Below are positions 1 to 6,984 of a DNA stretch of 18,033 nt, one piece after another. Source of the stretch: an uncultured bacterium. GTDB taxonomy: Bacteria; Bacteroidota; Bacteroidia; Bacteroidales; Rikenellaceae. The notes under the pieces were generated by a model that was not told the origin of the DNA, made no database searches, and was given only the letters and a program-made list of their open reading frames with translations. Location: positions 1 through 18,033 of the forward strand of contig CAJMNH010000024.1 in assembly GCA_905214725.1 (NCBI GenBank), read 5' to 3'. Position 1 is the stretch's first letter. Each line of letters opens with the position of its first letter. The position numbers and the translations under genes are program-made.

Positions 1-104
1 TCCAGAAATACGCGGTAACCGCGCCGTTCCAGTTCCGATTTGAGGGGACGCGCCAGCTCCTTGCCGCCGTCGCGGCGGTAGCTGATGAAGATGTCGTAGG
101 TCAT
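1..104 (-). CDS. TIR-domain protein, N-terminal fragment (runs off left edge)
   Basis: Only the first 34 codons are visible, read leftwards from an ATG at 102-104. The translation begins MTYDIFISYRRDGGKELA, matching box 1 of bacterial TIR domains (YDxFISYRRxDG), followed by an amphipathic helix (KSELERRGYRVFL) leading to the expected second strand. TIR domains at the very N-terminus of bacterial proteins are often NAD-consuming effectors or signalling adaptors, in anti-phage systems or otherwise; the catalytic glutamate and any C-terminal sensor or effector domain lie outside the window, so activity cannot be judged. The start is supported by a good promoter at 129-160 that leaves a leader of about 20 bases. 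It is transcribed divergently from rsmA. Family assignment is fairly sure; role unknown. Confidence 0.8.
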   Translation of the reverse strand, partial: MTYDIFISYRRDGGKELARPLKSELERRGYRVFL

Positions 105-128
105 GACGGTGAGTCGTATTACGGGATA

Positions 129-160
129 CGAAAATAATAAAAAAGTGCCGTCGTCGCAAA
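129..160 (-). promoter_or_regulatory. Promoter of the TIR gene
   Basis: On the minus strand a TTTG (157-160) is followed after exactly 20 bases by TATTTTCG (129-136), which matches the Bacteroidota -7 element TAnnTTTG at all but one position. Spacing is as expected for this promoter class. Transcription would start near 120-124, about 20 bases before the TIR start codon. Confidence 0.55.
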
Positions 161-178
161 TTATCGCACCGAAATCGT

Positions 179-186
179 TACCTTTG
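179..186 (+). promoter_or_regulatory. -7 promoter element of rsmA
   Basis: TACCTTTG is a perfect match to the Bacteroidota TAnnTTTG element. No convincing TTTG lies at the -33 position. A start site near 192 would lie inside the open frame upstream of the rsmA homology, so the native start codon must be downstream, which supports GTG 238 over ATG 103. Confidence 0.5.
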
Positions 187-190
187 CCGT

Positions 191-213
191 GCGGCGGCGC
201 TTTTCGTCGCCGC
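191..213 (+). other. Hairpin at the 5' end of the rsmA leader
   Basis: GCGGCGGCG (191-199) pairs with CGTCGCCGC (205-213) at eight of nine positions around a five-base loop (CTTTT). It would sit at or near the 5' end of the rsmA mRNA if the 179-186 element is used. It may stabilise the transcript end; no regulatory role is shown. Confidence 0.35.
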
Positions 214-237
214 GAAATCCTTTTAAACGATTGCCGA

Positions 238-1035
238 GTGAGCGAAGTCCGAGCGAAGAAGGCATTAGGCCAGCATTTTCTGGTCGATCTGAACATAGCG
301 CGCAAAATCTGCGACGCCTTGTCGGGCGGTGCTGTCGATGCGCCGGCTGCGGCGTTGGAGGTCGGCTGCGGCATGGGTGTGCTGACGCAGTTCCTGCTGC
401 GACGCAGCGACATCGTCGTGTGGGGCGCCGAGATCGACGCCGAAAGCGTTGCCTATCTTCATGCCCATTATCCCGAATTCACGCCGCGCCTGATGGAGGG
501 CGATTTTCTGCGAATGGATTTACGGTCGCTCTTTCCCGACGGGGTGCGGGTGATCGGGAACTTTCCCTACAACATCTCGTCGCAAATCTTTTTCAAGGTC
601 TTGGAGAATCGCGATCTGATACCCGAATGCGTCGGCATGATTCAGCGCGAGGTTGCCGCCCGCATCGCCTGTCCGCCGGGGTCGAAGGAGTACGGCATTC
701 TTTCGGTGCTGTTGCAGGCGTGGTACGACATCGAATACCTCTTTACGGTAGGGGAGAAGGTCTTCAATCCGCCGCCCAAAGTCAAGAGCGCCGTTATCCG
801 TTTGCGCCGCAACGGCGTCGAACGGCTCGATTGCGACGAACGGCTCTTCGTGCGGGTCGTCAAGGCGTCGTTCGGCCAGCGTCGTAAGATGCTGCGCAAC
901 TCGCTGCGCGCCGCCTTCGGCGATTTCGGCGGGGCGGAACATCCCTTTTTCTCGCGGCGCGCCGAACAGTTGTCGGTGGCCGATTTCGTGACGCTCACGC
1001 AGTGGGTGGAAAAACAATTGGCGCTCGACGATTGA
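238..1035 (+). CDS. rsmA: 16S rRNA (adenine1518/1519-N6)-dimethyltransferase RsmA/KsgA
   Basis: This enzyme uses S-adenosylmethionine to dimethylate two adjacent adenines in the 3'-terminal hairpin of 16S rRNA during late 30S assembly. With a GTG start at 238 the protein is 265 residues, normal for the family, and opens with VSEVRAKKALGQHFL, where KxLGQHFL is the family's N-terminal signature. The SAM-binding motif EVGCGMG is at residues 41-47, the acidic motif (GAEID) near 64, GDF near 88, and the catalytic NFPY motif at 108-111. The C-terminal part carries FNPPPKVKSAV and FGQRRKML, both typical. The frame stays open back to an ATG at 103, but those 45 residues have no family similarity and span the likely promoter. 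Function is very sure; the start is moderately sure. Confidence 0.96.
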   Translation: MSEVRAKKALGQHFLVDLNIARKICDALSGGAVDAPAAALEVGCGMGVLTQFLLRRSDIVVWGAEIDAESVAYLHAHYPEFTPRLMEGDFLRMDLRSLFPDGVRVIGNFPYNISSQIFFKVLENRDLIPECVGMIQREVAARIACPPGSKEYGILSVLLQAWYDIEYLFTVGEKVFNPPPKVKSAVIRLRRNGVERLDCDERLFVRVVKASFGQRRKMLRNSLRAAFGDFGGAEHPFFSRRAEQLSVADFVTLTQWVEKQLALDD

Positions 1036-1054
1036 CGATTGCGCCTTTTCGATG

Positions 1055-1094
1055 AAAAAGCGCCTCCGAACTCATGTTCGGAGGCGCTTCCTTT
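1055..1094. terminator. Bidirectional terminator between rsmA and the lipoprotein gene
   Basis: A perfect 14-bp stem (1058-1071 with 1076-1089) closes on a four-base loop. Five A residues (1055-1059) on the left give a T run for minus-strand transcripts, and the right side continues CCTTT for plus-strand transcripts. It lies between the convergent stops of rsmA and the lipoprotein gene, so it can serve both. Confidence 0.85.
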
Positions 1095-1106
1095 ACGGTT
1101 GATCGA

Positions 1107-2492
1107 TTATTCCCGTGCGTCGATATACTGCACGCGGCCTTCGTAGCTTCCCGACAACGATGTCTGATCGCTGCCTGCGAGCGTCAGACCGTCGAACGAG
1201 ATTTCATACCACTCGCCGTCGCGCGCGATCGTGACGTTGCCTTCCGTCAGTTTGCCGATCGCGGGCGAGCCGCTGAAATATTCGGAGAGGAACGAGGTGC
1301 ATGCAGCGTTGTCGCCGCCCCAGATACCGACGCCCGATTGTCCGTTCTGTACGGCAAACGTGCCTTCGGGCACTCCGTCGGCGTAATCGTTGGCCGCGTC
1401 GCTGCGCAGGTCGAAATGGAGGATCGAACCGTAGTAGCAGTTGCCGACGGCGTCGCGCGTGGTGAGATAACCCCTGTCGACGAGGGTGATATACCAGTTG
1501 GACAGTCCGTTTTTCTCGCCGTAGCAGACCACGTAGACCTCGCGGGGCGAGATCGAGGTCTGCTCGGAGGTGTTTTCGTAATAGATCTGTCCCGCGAAAT
1601 CGGCTTTGAAGGGTTGATCGTTTTCGTCGATGGCATCGACGACCACCTTGTAATCGTCATCGTTTCGCTCGACGGTGATCGTTCCCGTCGAGAGGAAGGT
1701 CATATCCTTGTCGTAGGAGGCCCATGTGACGGTGTTGGGACCATAGTCGTCGGTGATCGTGTAGGTGCCGGCGGGGATTCCGTCCTGCTCGGTGGCTTCG
1801 GGTGCGACGTTGAATTCGAAGACGCTCAGCAGGTGCGCGAAATCAGCGCTGTCGAAATCGATGCCCCACGAGTTGTAGCCGTCGTCGGTGTAGAATCCTG
1901 AGGCGCCCGCATAACAGTAGGTAGTCGTAGAGCCGGGCTGTTCGTCGACTCCTTCGAGGGTCATCGCTCCCGAATAAGAGGCTTCGATTTTATAGGCGGG
2001 GGAGTGGTCGTCTTCGAAGGCGAGTTGCACGCGGTAACTGGTATCGGAGGGTTTGTTGCCCGGTACGCGGCTCAGATCGATTACGCCTCCGCTGATCGGA
2101 GCGACGGGCTTCTGCGAAGCGTAGTACCAACTGCCTGCCGGAGCGTTCGCATCGCCGTCGTGCGATCCTGCGACACAATCGTTCGTGCGAGAAAAGTCGT
2201 AACGGCCGAACGGCGAAGCGTCCTTATCCGCATGAAGCGCGACGCGGATTTCAGCGCCCTCTGCATCGGCCAGCGTGAGCAGATACCCGTCGCCTCCCTC
2301 TTTGTCCAATGCCGGCTCACGAACGAGTTTGGCGCTTTGAATCGAGAACGGAACATCGGCCGTAAGTTGGCTTAGCGGCTCAGAAGCTGCGGGGGGGGGA
2401 ACTGTCGGTTCGTCGTTTTTAGCATCGTCACTACAACCTGTGGCAAGACCCGCTGCGAGTCCTGCCAGCAACCAGAAAAATTTTCTCATCAT
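1107..2492 (-). CDS. Predicted surface or periplasmic lipoprotein with three related beta-rich modules
   Basis: The 461-residue product starts MMRKFFWLLAG and has a lipobox ending at Cys20 (GLATGC), so it should be lipidated by signal peptidase II. After the cysteine comes an acidic, Pro-rich linker (SDDAKNDEPTVPPP) encoded partly by a run of nine C. I see three related modules of about 140 residues. Modules 2 and 3 each contain an aromatic strand (SWGIDF; NWYITL), then GIPAGTYTI or GVPEGTFAV, then TGTITVER or EGNVTIAR, a strand of the form YKVVVDA or YEISFDG, and a final GQIYYEN or GRVQYID. Module 1 is more divergent (YKIEASYSG). I do not recognise a named family; binding or envelope function is a guess. 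The frame continues upstream to 3296, but that part overlaps the peptidase gene and lies above the promoter at 2533-2564. Confidence 0.85.
   Translation of the reverse strand: MMRKFFWLLAGLAAGLATGCSDDAKNDEPTVPPPAASEPLSQLTADVPFSIQSAKLVREPALDKEGGDGYLLTLADAEGAEIRVALHADKDASPFGRYDFSRTNDCVAGSHDGDANAPAGSWYYASQKPVAPISGGVIDLSRVPGNKPSDTSYRVQLAFEDDHSPAYKIEASYSGAMTLEGVDEQPGSTTTYCYAGASGFYTDDGYNSWGIDFDSADFAHLLSVFEFNVAPEATEQDGIPAGTYTITDDYGPNTVTWASYDKDMTFLSTGTITVERNDDDYKVVVDAIDENDQPFKADFAGQIYYENTSEQTSISPREVYVVCYGEKNGLSNWYITLVDRGYLTTRDAVGNCYYGSILHFDLRSDAANDYADGVPEGTFAVQNGQSGVGIWGGDNAACTSFLSEYFSGSPAIGKLTEGNVTIARDGEWYEISFDGLTLAGSDQTSLSGSYEGRVQYIDARE
2391..2399 (-). repeat. C9 homopolymer tract inside the lipoprotein gene
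   Basis: Nine consecutive G on the plus strand read as CCC CCC CCC (Pro32-Pro34) in the lipoprotein, 12 codons after the lipobox cysteine. At the present length the frame is open. Loss or gain of one base would frameshift everything after the signal peptide, the arrangement seen in slipped-strand phase-variable surface genes. Nothing here shows that it actually varies. Confidence 0.6.
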
Positions 2493-2532
2493 AACCTTGT
2501 AATTTAACCTGATTTCCCCTTGCGGGGCGAAA

Positions 2533-2564
2533 CAAAAATAGTTAATTTCGGCCGAAAAAGCAAA
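2533..2564 (-). promoter_or_regulatory. Promoter of the lipoprotein gene
   Basis: On the minus strand TTTG (2561-2564) is followed after 20 bases by TATTTTTG (2533-2540), a perfect TAnnTTTG element with ideal spacing. The lipoprotein ATG at 2492 lies about 40 bases from the end of the -7 box. The -33 box touches the terminator hairpin of the upstream peptidase operon. Confidence 0.75.
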
Positions 2565-2588
2565 TTCCGGCTTCTCAGAGCCGGAATT
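2552..2588 (-). terminator. Terminator of the M16 peptidase operon
   Basis: A perfect 10-bp stem (2579-2588 with 2563-2572) closes on a six-base loop, and on the minus strand it is followed by TGCTTTTT. It lies 29 bases past the stop of the second M16 gene. Two bases of its left arm are also part of the next promoter's -33 box. Confidence 0.75.
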
Positions 2589-2617
2589 GAAAATCGAAAT
2601 CGGTGATATGCAAGGCC

Positions 2618-3892
2618 CTATCGGATCCCGCTTTCGGGCGCGCCCGCTACGACCGTGACCAACTCCTCGCGGGGCAGGTATTTCACGGCGAGCCGCTGTA
2701 CCTCGGCAGGGGTGACGGCGCGGATGCGTTGCAGGTTCTCGCTGATCACGTCGTTGCCGCGGTTGCAGAGAATGTTCTCGATCGTGACGTCGGCGATGCC
2801 GAACGGTCCGTCGAGAATGCGCATCATCTCGCCCGTCATCATATTGCGCACTAGCGACAGCTCCTCCTCTGCGACGGGTTCGGTGCGCAGCCGTTCGATT
2901 TCGCGGTAGATCTCCGCGAGCGCCTGCTGCGTGGCGTCGCGCGCTACCTGCGTCGCAATAGCCAGATATCCCGCGCATTCGAGGTTGCCCATCGCCGCGA
3001 CGACGCCGTAGGTGAAGCCGTGCTCCTCGCGCAGGTTCTGCATCAGACGCGAACCGAAATAGCCGCCCAGCAGCATCGCCACCACCTGCATGCCGACATA
3101 GTCGGGGTGGTTGCGCGGAAAGAGCAGGCGACCGATGCGGATCGACGACTGCACGGCGCCCGGATGGGGCACGGCGGCATAGGGTGTCGTAACCGCCGGC
3201 GGGAACGGCTGCTCTGCATTGTCGATGCCGTCGGGCAGCTGTCCTGCGACCTCCGCAACGGCGTCGACAACGGCCGCATCGGCTGCGCCGCTGCACACGA
3301 CGAAGCAGTTGCGGGCGGTGTAGTGCCGGTCGTAAAAGTCGATCAGGTCGTCGCGCGTGAGGTCGTCGTAAGCCTCTTCGGACGACGATATGCCGTAGGG
3401 ATGCTCCGCGCCGAAGAGCGCGCGGGCGAAGGCTTCGCGGGCTTCGGTCTCGACCTTCATACGCTCGATGCGCAGCCGCTGCTTGCGTTTTTCGCGGTAA
3501 GAGACGACCTCCTCTTCGGGGAACGCGGGGTGAAGCAGAATCTGTTCGGCGACGGCGAGTGTCTGCCGGAAGTATTTCGACAGGGAGCAGAAACTGAAAT
3601 AGACATAATCGCGGTCGACGTTCACGTCGAAATAGGAGCCGTAGAAGTCGAGCTGTTCGGCGATCTGCTGCGAGGTCATGTCGCGCGTTCCTTCGCTCAG
3701 CAGGTTGGCCGCCGATGTGGCGACGAAGGCTTTGCGCTGCTGCGCCGAACCGGCGCGGAAGACAAAGGTGAAGCGCACCACTTCGAACTCCGTGGCGGGC
3801 AGGGTGTGGATTTCGACGCCGTTCGCAAGCGTGCGGCGCAGGGGCTCGGCCAGCGAGACGTCCGAAGGGGTGGTAAGCAGGGGCTGTTTCAT
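2618..3892 (-). CDS. M16 family peptidase-like protein, non-catalytic subunit
   Basis: This 424-residue protein has the two-lobed M16 (insulinase/pitrilysin) layout but no HxxEH zinc motif; the equivalent region near residues 54-69 reads KAFVATSAANLLSEGT. In the second lobe it has the SRLMQNLREEHGFTYGV segment, with Arg288 and Tyr295, the substrate-binding R/Y pair characteristic of the inactive partner in heterodimeric M16B peptidases. It probably forms a clamshell heterodimer with the product of the upstream gene, which carries the zinc site. Its ATG overlaps the stop of that gene in an ATGA, indicating translational coupling and fixed stoichiometry. No signal peptide or lipobox is present, so the complex should be cytoplasmic. 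The substrate, presumably small unfolded peptides, is not indicated. Confidence 0.92.
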   Translation of the reverse strand: MKQPLLTTPSDVSLAEPLRRTLANGVEIHTLPATEFEVVRFTFVFRAGSAQQRKAFVATSAANLLSEGTRDMTSQQIAEQLDFYGSYFDVNVDRDYVYFSFCSLSKYFRQTLAVAEQILLHPAFPEEEVVSYREKRKQRLRIERMKVETEAREAFARALFGAEHPYGISSSEEAYDDLTRDDLIDFYDRHYTARNCFVVCSGAADAAVVDAVAEVAGQLPDGIDNAEQPFPPAVTTPYAAVPHPGAVQSSIRIGRLLFPRNHPDYVGMQVVAMLLGGYFGSRLMQNLREEHGFTYGVVAAMGNLECAGYLAIATQVARDATQQALAEIYREIERLRTEPVAEEELSLVRNMMTGEMMRILDGPFGIADVTIENILCNRGNDVISENLQRIRAVTPAEVQRLAVKYLPREELVTVVAGAPESGIR

Positions 3893-5127
3893 TGTTTTGC
3901 GCGGTAGATAAGGGTGCAGCGGCGCGTCGGCCGGAAGGTACGGCTGGCGAAATCGATCAGTTCGGCGGCCGTGACGGAGCGATAGAGTTCCACCTCGCGG
4001 TTGATGAGCCCGGGGTCGCCGAGCATTTCGTAGAATCCCAGATTCATCGCCTTGTTCATCACGTTCAACTCGCCGAAGAGCGTATTGGCCTCGAACTTGT
4101 TCTTGACCTTTTCGATCTCGTAGTCGCTCGCGGGGCGGGTTTGCAACTCCTCGATTTCGTGCAGGAACGCCGTTTCGGCCTCTTCGACCGTGCGGCCCGG
4201 CAGCAGATGGCCCGTGAGGACGAAGAGCCCCGGATCGACGTCGCCCGTGATGTAGGCGTTGACGCTCGAAAAGAGCCGGTCGCGCTTGACGAGCCGTTCG
4301 TAAAGCCGCGCCGAATCGCCGCCCGAAAGGATGTCGGAGGCCATGTCGCCCAGATAGAAATCCCGCGAAAGGCGGTCGCCCATCGGGTAGGCGAACGTCA
4401 CCGACGTGGCGGGAACGTCGCGTTCGACTTCAAGCCGGCGCGCTGCGGTCTGTTCGGGTTCGGCGGGGAACGGGGCGGGCGTGGACGGGGTGTCGGCGAT
4501 CGCGGCGAAATAGCGTTCGGCCAGTTCGAAGATCCGCTCCTCGTCGATGTCCGCCGAAACCGACAGAATGGCGTTCGAAGGGTGGTACCACCGGCGGTAG
4601 AACGTCCGCACCTCGTCGATCGTCGCTTTCGCCACATGGTCGGGCGTGAGCCCGATCGTGGCCCAGCGATAGGGGTGAAGGGTGTAGGCCAACGAGCGCA
4701 GCAGCATCCCCTGATCGCCGTAGGGCTGGTTGAGGTAACGCTGCTTGTACTCCTCGATGACGACCCGTTTTTCGGTTTCGAGCGCCTCGGTCGAGATGTC
4801 GAGCCCCGTCATGCGGTCGGCTTCGAGCCAGAGGGCCGTTTCGATATTGTCCTTCGGAAGCGTAATATAGAAGTCCGTATAGTCGTTATTGGTGAAAGCG
4901 TTGTTGTCGCCGCAGGCCATCTGCACCGGCAGGTCGAAATCGGGTACGGCGCGGGTTCCCCGAAACATGAGGTGTTCGAAGAGATGGGCGAAGCCCGTGC
5001 GTGCGGGGTCCTCGTTGCGCGCCCCGACTTTGTAGAGAATGTTCACGGCGGCCAACTTCGATTGCCGGTCGCGGTTGGCGGCTACTGTCAGCCCGTTGGC
5101 GAGTGTCTTTTTTCGGTAAGGAATCAT
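3889..5127 (-). CDS. M16 family zinc metallopeptidase, catalytic subunit
   Basis: The 412-residue protein starts MIPYRKKTLANGLTV. It carries the inverted zinc motif HLFEH at residues 48-52 (His48, Glu51, His52) and a downstream glutamate pair, Glu125-Glu126, in VVIEEYKQR, one of which is the expected third ligand. GDNNAFTNNDYTDFY is the usual M16 active-site strand. The second lobe reads GGDSARLYERLVKRDRLF and lacks a clean R/Y pair, which is supplied by the partner encoded immediately downstream. I chose ATG 5127 because the next in-frame ATG upstream (5157) lies above a perfect -7 element (5135-5142). There is no signal peptide, so a cytoplasmic location is likely, unlike many Bacteroidota M16 enzymes that are exported. 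Function in peptide turnover is inferred from the family. Confidence 0.94.
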   Translation of the reverse strand: MIPYRKKTLANGLTVAANRDRQSKLAAVNILYKVGARNEDPARTGFAHLFEHLMFRGTRAVPDFDLPVQMACGDNNAFTNNDYTDFYITLPKDNIETALWLEADRMTGLDISTEALETEKRVVIEEYKQRYLNQPYGDQGMLLRSLAYTLHPYRWATIGLTPDHVAKATIDEVRTFYRRWYHPSNAILSVSADIDEERIFELAERYFAAIADTPSTPAPFPAEPEQTAARRLEVERDVPATSVTFAYPMGDRLSRDFYLGDMASDILSGGDSARLYERLVKRDRLFSSVNAYITGDVDPGLFVLTGHLLPGRTVEEAETAFLHEIEELQTRPASDYEIEKVKNKFEANTLFGELNVMNKAMNLGFYEMLGDPGLINREVELYRSVTAAELIDFASRTFRPTRRCTLIYRAKQ

Positions 5128-5134
5128 AGGTATG

Positions 5135-5142
5135 CAAAGGTA
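5135..5142 (-). promoter_or_regulatory. -7 promoter element of the M16 operon
   Basis: The minus strand reads TACCTTTG, a perfect TAnnTTTG match. Only seven bases separate it from the ATG at 5127, so the mRNA would be leaderless or nearly so. No clear TTTG is present at -33. Confidence 0.5.
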
Positions 5143-5243
5143 AGAAAAATATGCCATAGTCAGTGATTTCCTACAGAACTTCGTTTTTGCGTTTTGTTTT
5201 CCGTTTTTTTAATTAACTTTATGGCAAAACAAGTCTATAAAGT

Positions 5244-6848
5244 ATGAAAAAAAGATGTCTTGCGATTTTGTTCGTTTCGTTTCCGTTTCTCGCGGTCAGC
5301 GCTCAGAATTTGCTACCGGTCACGGACACTCTCGGGAAGCTTTCCATCTCCGTCGATCCGAGAATAGAACTGCTGGGTGCCGTACAGTTGGTTTCCAATT
5401 ATCCCTATTGTACACAGGGTGTACCTTACAGTGACAAGGCGAGAACTTATTTCGCACCCTATGCGGATTCCGATGCTGCAAAATATACGAAAGAGTTATT
5501 GTCCTATGGATTCGGTTATGACGCTCCTGTGGCCATGATGCTCCATTGTTCCTATCCGCCGGAGTTGAGCGTTCAGCAACCTTATACCGACGGCCTGAAG
5601 CGAAGGGCCGAGAAGGAAGAAAATATCGAGTCGTATCGCAACGCATTGTCCGAATTTGCCCGGACGTCCTGCTTCGCCGGATTCTGGGCGGATAACGAAT
5701 TGTATTACCGGTCGATCGTCGACCGTTTCAAAAGTGCATTGGAAGGGGCGGATATCGTTCGGTTAGTCGAGGACTATTACCGCATGAAAAAGGGAAGTTA
5801 TCACCTCATCGTATGCCCGTTATTCGGCGGTAATAATTATGCTTGCAGGATGCGCAATGACTTCGGAACCGATGACGTCTATACGTTTTTAGGTCCCATA
5901 GAAGAGAAAGACGGTACGCTGTCAATCGATCGAATAGCTTGCATGACCACATTGTTCCATGAATTCGGTCATTCGTTTGTAAACCCGCTTACGGAAAGAT
6001 ATTCCGACGAGGTGATGCGATACAGTAGCCGTTTCGAATCGATACGCGAAAAAATGACGGAGATGGCATATGGAACATGGATGAGCTGTGTGAATGAGCA
6101 CATCGTAAGAGCTGTTGAAATTAGGATGTTGGAGACTATCGGCCGACGTGATCTTGCGCAACACTGGTTGGAGCGTGAACTGCGGATGCATTTCGGATAT
6201 ATCCGGCCGGTACTGGAGAAACTCAGGGAGTATGAAACGCTGCGCGATAGCGACGGCATTTCATTCGAAGAGTACCTGCCGGTATTGTTGAATGTATTCG
6301 GTGAAGTAGACCCGTATGTGCCGCAGTTCGTTGGTCCGATCGTCGATGCGCTTTTGGGAGTTGACACCGTTTGTGTCTATCCGACTTCGGGCGACGAATC
6401 TTCGGTGGCGGTGGCCGATTATGCGAAAATTATCTTGAAACACATGAATTCCCAACTTAAGGAGCATAAATGGGTGCTCGTTGCCGACAGCACTGCGCTC
6501 AATATGCCGCTGGAAAATTGCAACATCGTCTGTTACGGAACAGTAGAAAGTAACCTGTTACTCAAAAAATACAAATCGTCCCTGCCTTTCCGCGAAGAAA
6601 ACAATCTACTTTGCGCCGATCGAAAATACGAAGAAAAGGATGTGAAACTGATTTTCTGTATTCCGAACCCACAGAATCCCAAACGAGGAATGGCAGTGTA
6701 TACAGCCCTTGACAATCGGGAAATAGTCGGGATCAATGGCATTGATCACGGCGCCGAAGATTATTACATCTTTACTGGCAGAAACCATCTTCTTTCAAAG
6801 GGCTTTTTTGATAAGAAGGAGGGCGTTTGGAATTTTCCCCAACCATAA
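5244..6848 (+). CDS. Secreted DUF4932-like putative zinc metallopeptidase with C-terminal accessory domain
   Basis: The 534-residue protein has a signal peptide (MKKRCLAILFVSFPFLAVSA, cleavage likely before Gln21). HEFGH at residues 239-243 (His239, Glu240, His243) is a zincin motif, and a later NEHIVRAVE (Glu285) could supply the third zinc ligand as in gluzincins. This layout fits the Bacteroidota DUF4932 family, whose substrate is unknown. A second domain from about residue 372 has alternating hydrophobic strands (VCVYPTS, KWVLVAD, NCNIVCYGTVESNLLL), suggesting an alpha/beta accessory domain. It stands alone between divergent and downstream promoters and ends at a strong terminator. The gene is AT-richer than its surroundings: bases 5461-5520 hold 24 G/C of 60, against 38 of 60 at 8041-8100 in nifJ. 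An imperfect -7 element (TAACTTTA, 5214-5221) precedes it. Family is moderately sure, enzymatic activity inferred. Confidence 0.85.
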   Translation: MKKRCLAILFVSFPFLAVSAQNLLPVTDTLGKLSISVDPRIELLGAVQLVSNYPYCTQGVPYSDKARTYFAPYADSDAAKYTKELLSYGFGYDAPVAMMLHCSYPPELSVQQPYTDGLKRRAEKEENIESYRNALSEFARTSCFAGFWADNELYYRSIVDRFKSALEGADIVRLVEDYYRMKKGSYHLIVCPLFGGNNYACRMRNDFGTDDVYTFLGPIEEKDGTLSIDRIACMTTLFHEFGHSFVNPLTERYSDEVMRYSSRFESIREKMTEMAYGTWMSCVNEHIVRAVEIRMLETIGRRDLAQHWLERELRMHFGYIRPVLEKLREYETLRDSDGISFEEYLPVLLNVFGEVDPYVPQFVGPIVDALLGVDTVCVYPTSGDESSVAVADYAKIILKHMNSQLKEHKWVLVADSTALNMPLENCNIVCYGTVESNLLLKKYKSSLPFREENNLLCADRKYEEKDVKLIFCIPNPQNPKRGMAVYTALDNREIVGINGIDHGAEDYYIFTGRNHLLSKGFFDKKEGVWNFPQP

Positions 6849-6869
6849 TCACGGATTATATGCAAAATC

Positions 6870-6925
6870 AAAACGGACAACTGCGGACACTCTTATTGCT
6901 GTGTCCGCAGTTGTCCGTTTTAGCG
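6870..6925 (+). terminator. Strong terminator after the DUF4932-like gene
   Basis: A perfect 21-bp stem pairs 6870-6890 with 6901-6921 around a ten-base loop. The right arm ends in TTTT, and the left arm starts with AAAA, so it can also work for minus-strand transcripts. It is unusually long and GC-rich at its core compared with the other terminators in the window. Confidence 0.85.
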
Positions 6926-6984
6926 GGTGAAAATGTAATCCATTATCGGCTATTTTCTCAACTCGGTGATTCCTTGCACGTTTA

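Noticed and set aside
103..237. N-terminal extension of rsmA to ATG 103
   Set aside because: The added residues do not resemble the family, the ATG overlaps the TIR start, and a perfect -7 element lies inside it.
1074..1901. A 275-codon plus-strand frame opposite the lipoprotein
   Set aside because: Antisense shadow that starts inside the bidirectional terminator; no recognisable domain.
2493..3296. Upstream extension of the lipoprotein frame through the peptidase gene
   Set aside because: It overlaps the well-supported M16 gene in another frame, has an Arg/Ala-rich shadow composition, and lies above a terminator, a promoter and a signal peptide start.
3020..5166. Two long plus-strand frames opposite the M16 genes
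   Set aside because: They are antisense shadows with no motifs, and the minus-strand frames carry the HxxEH and R/Y signatures.
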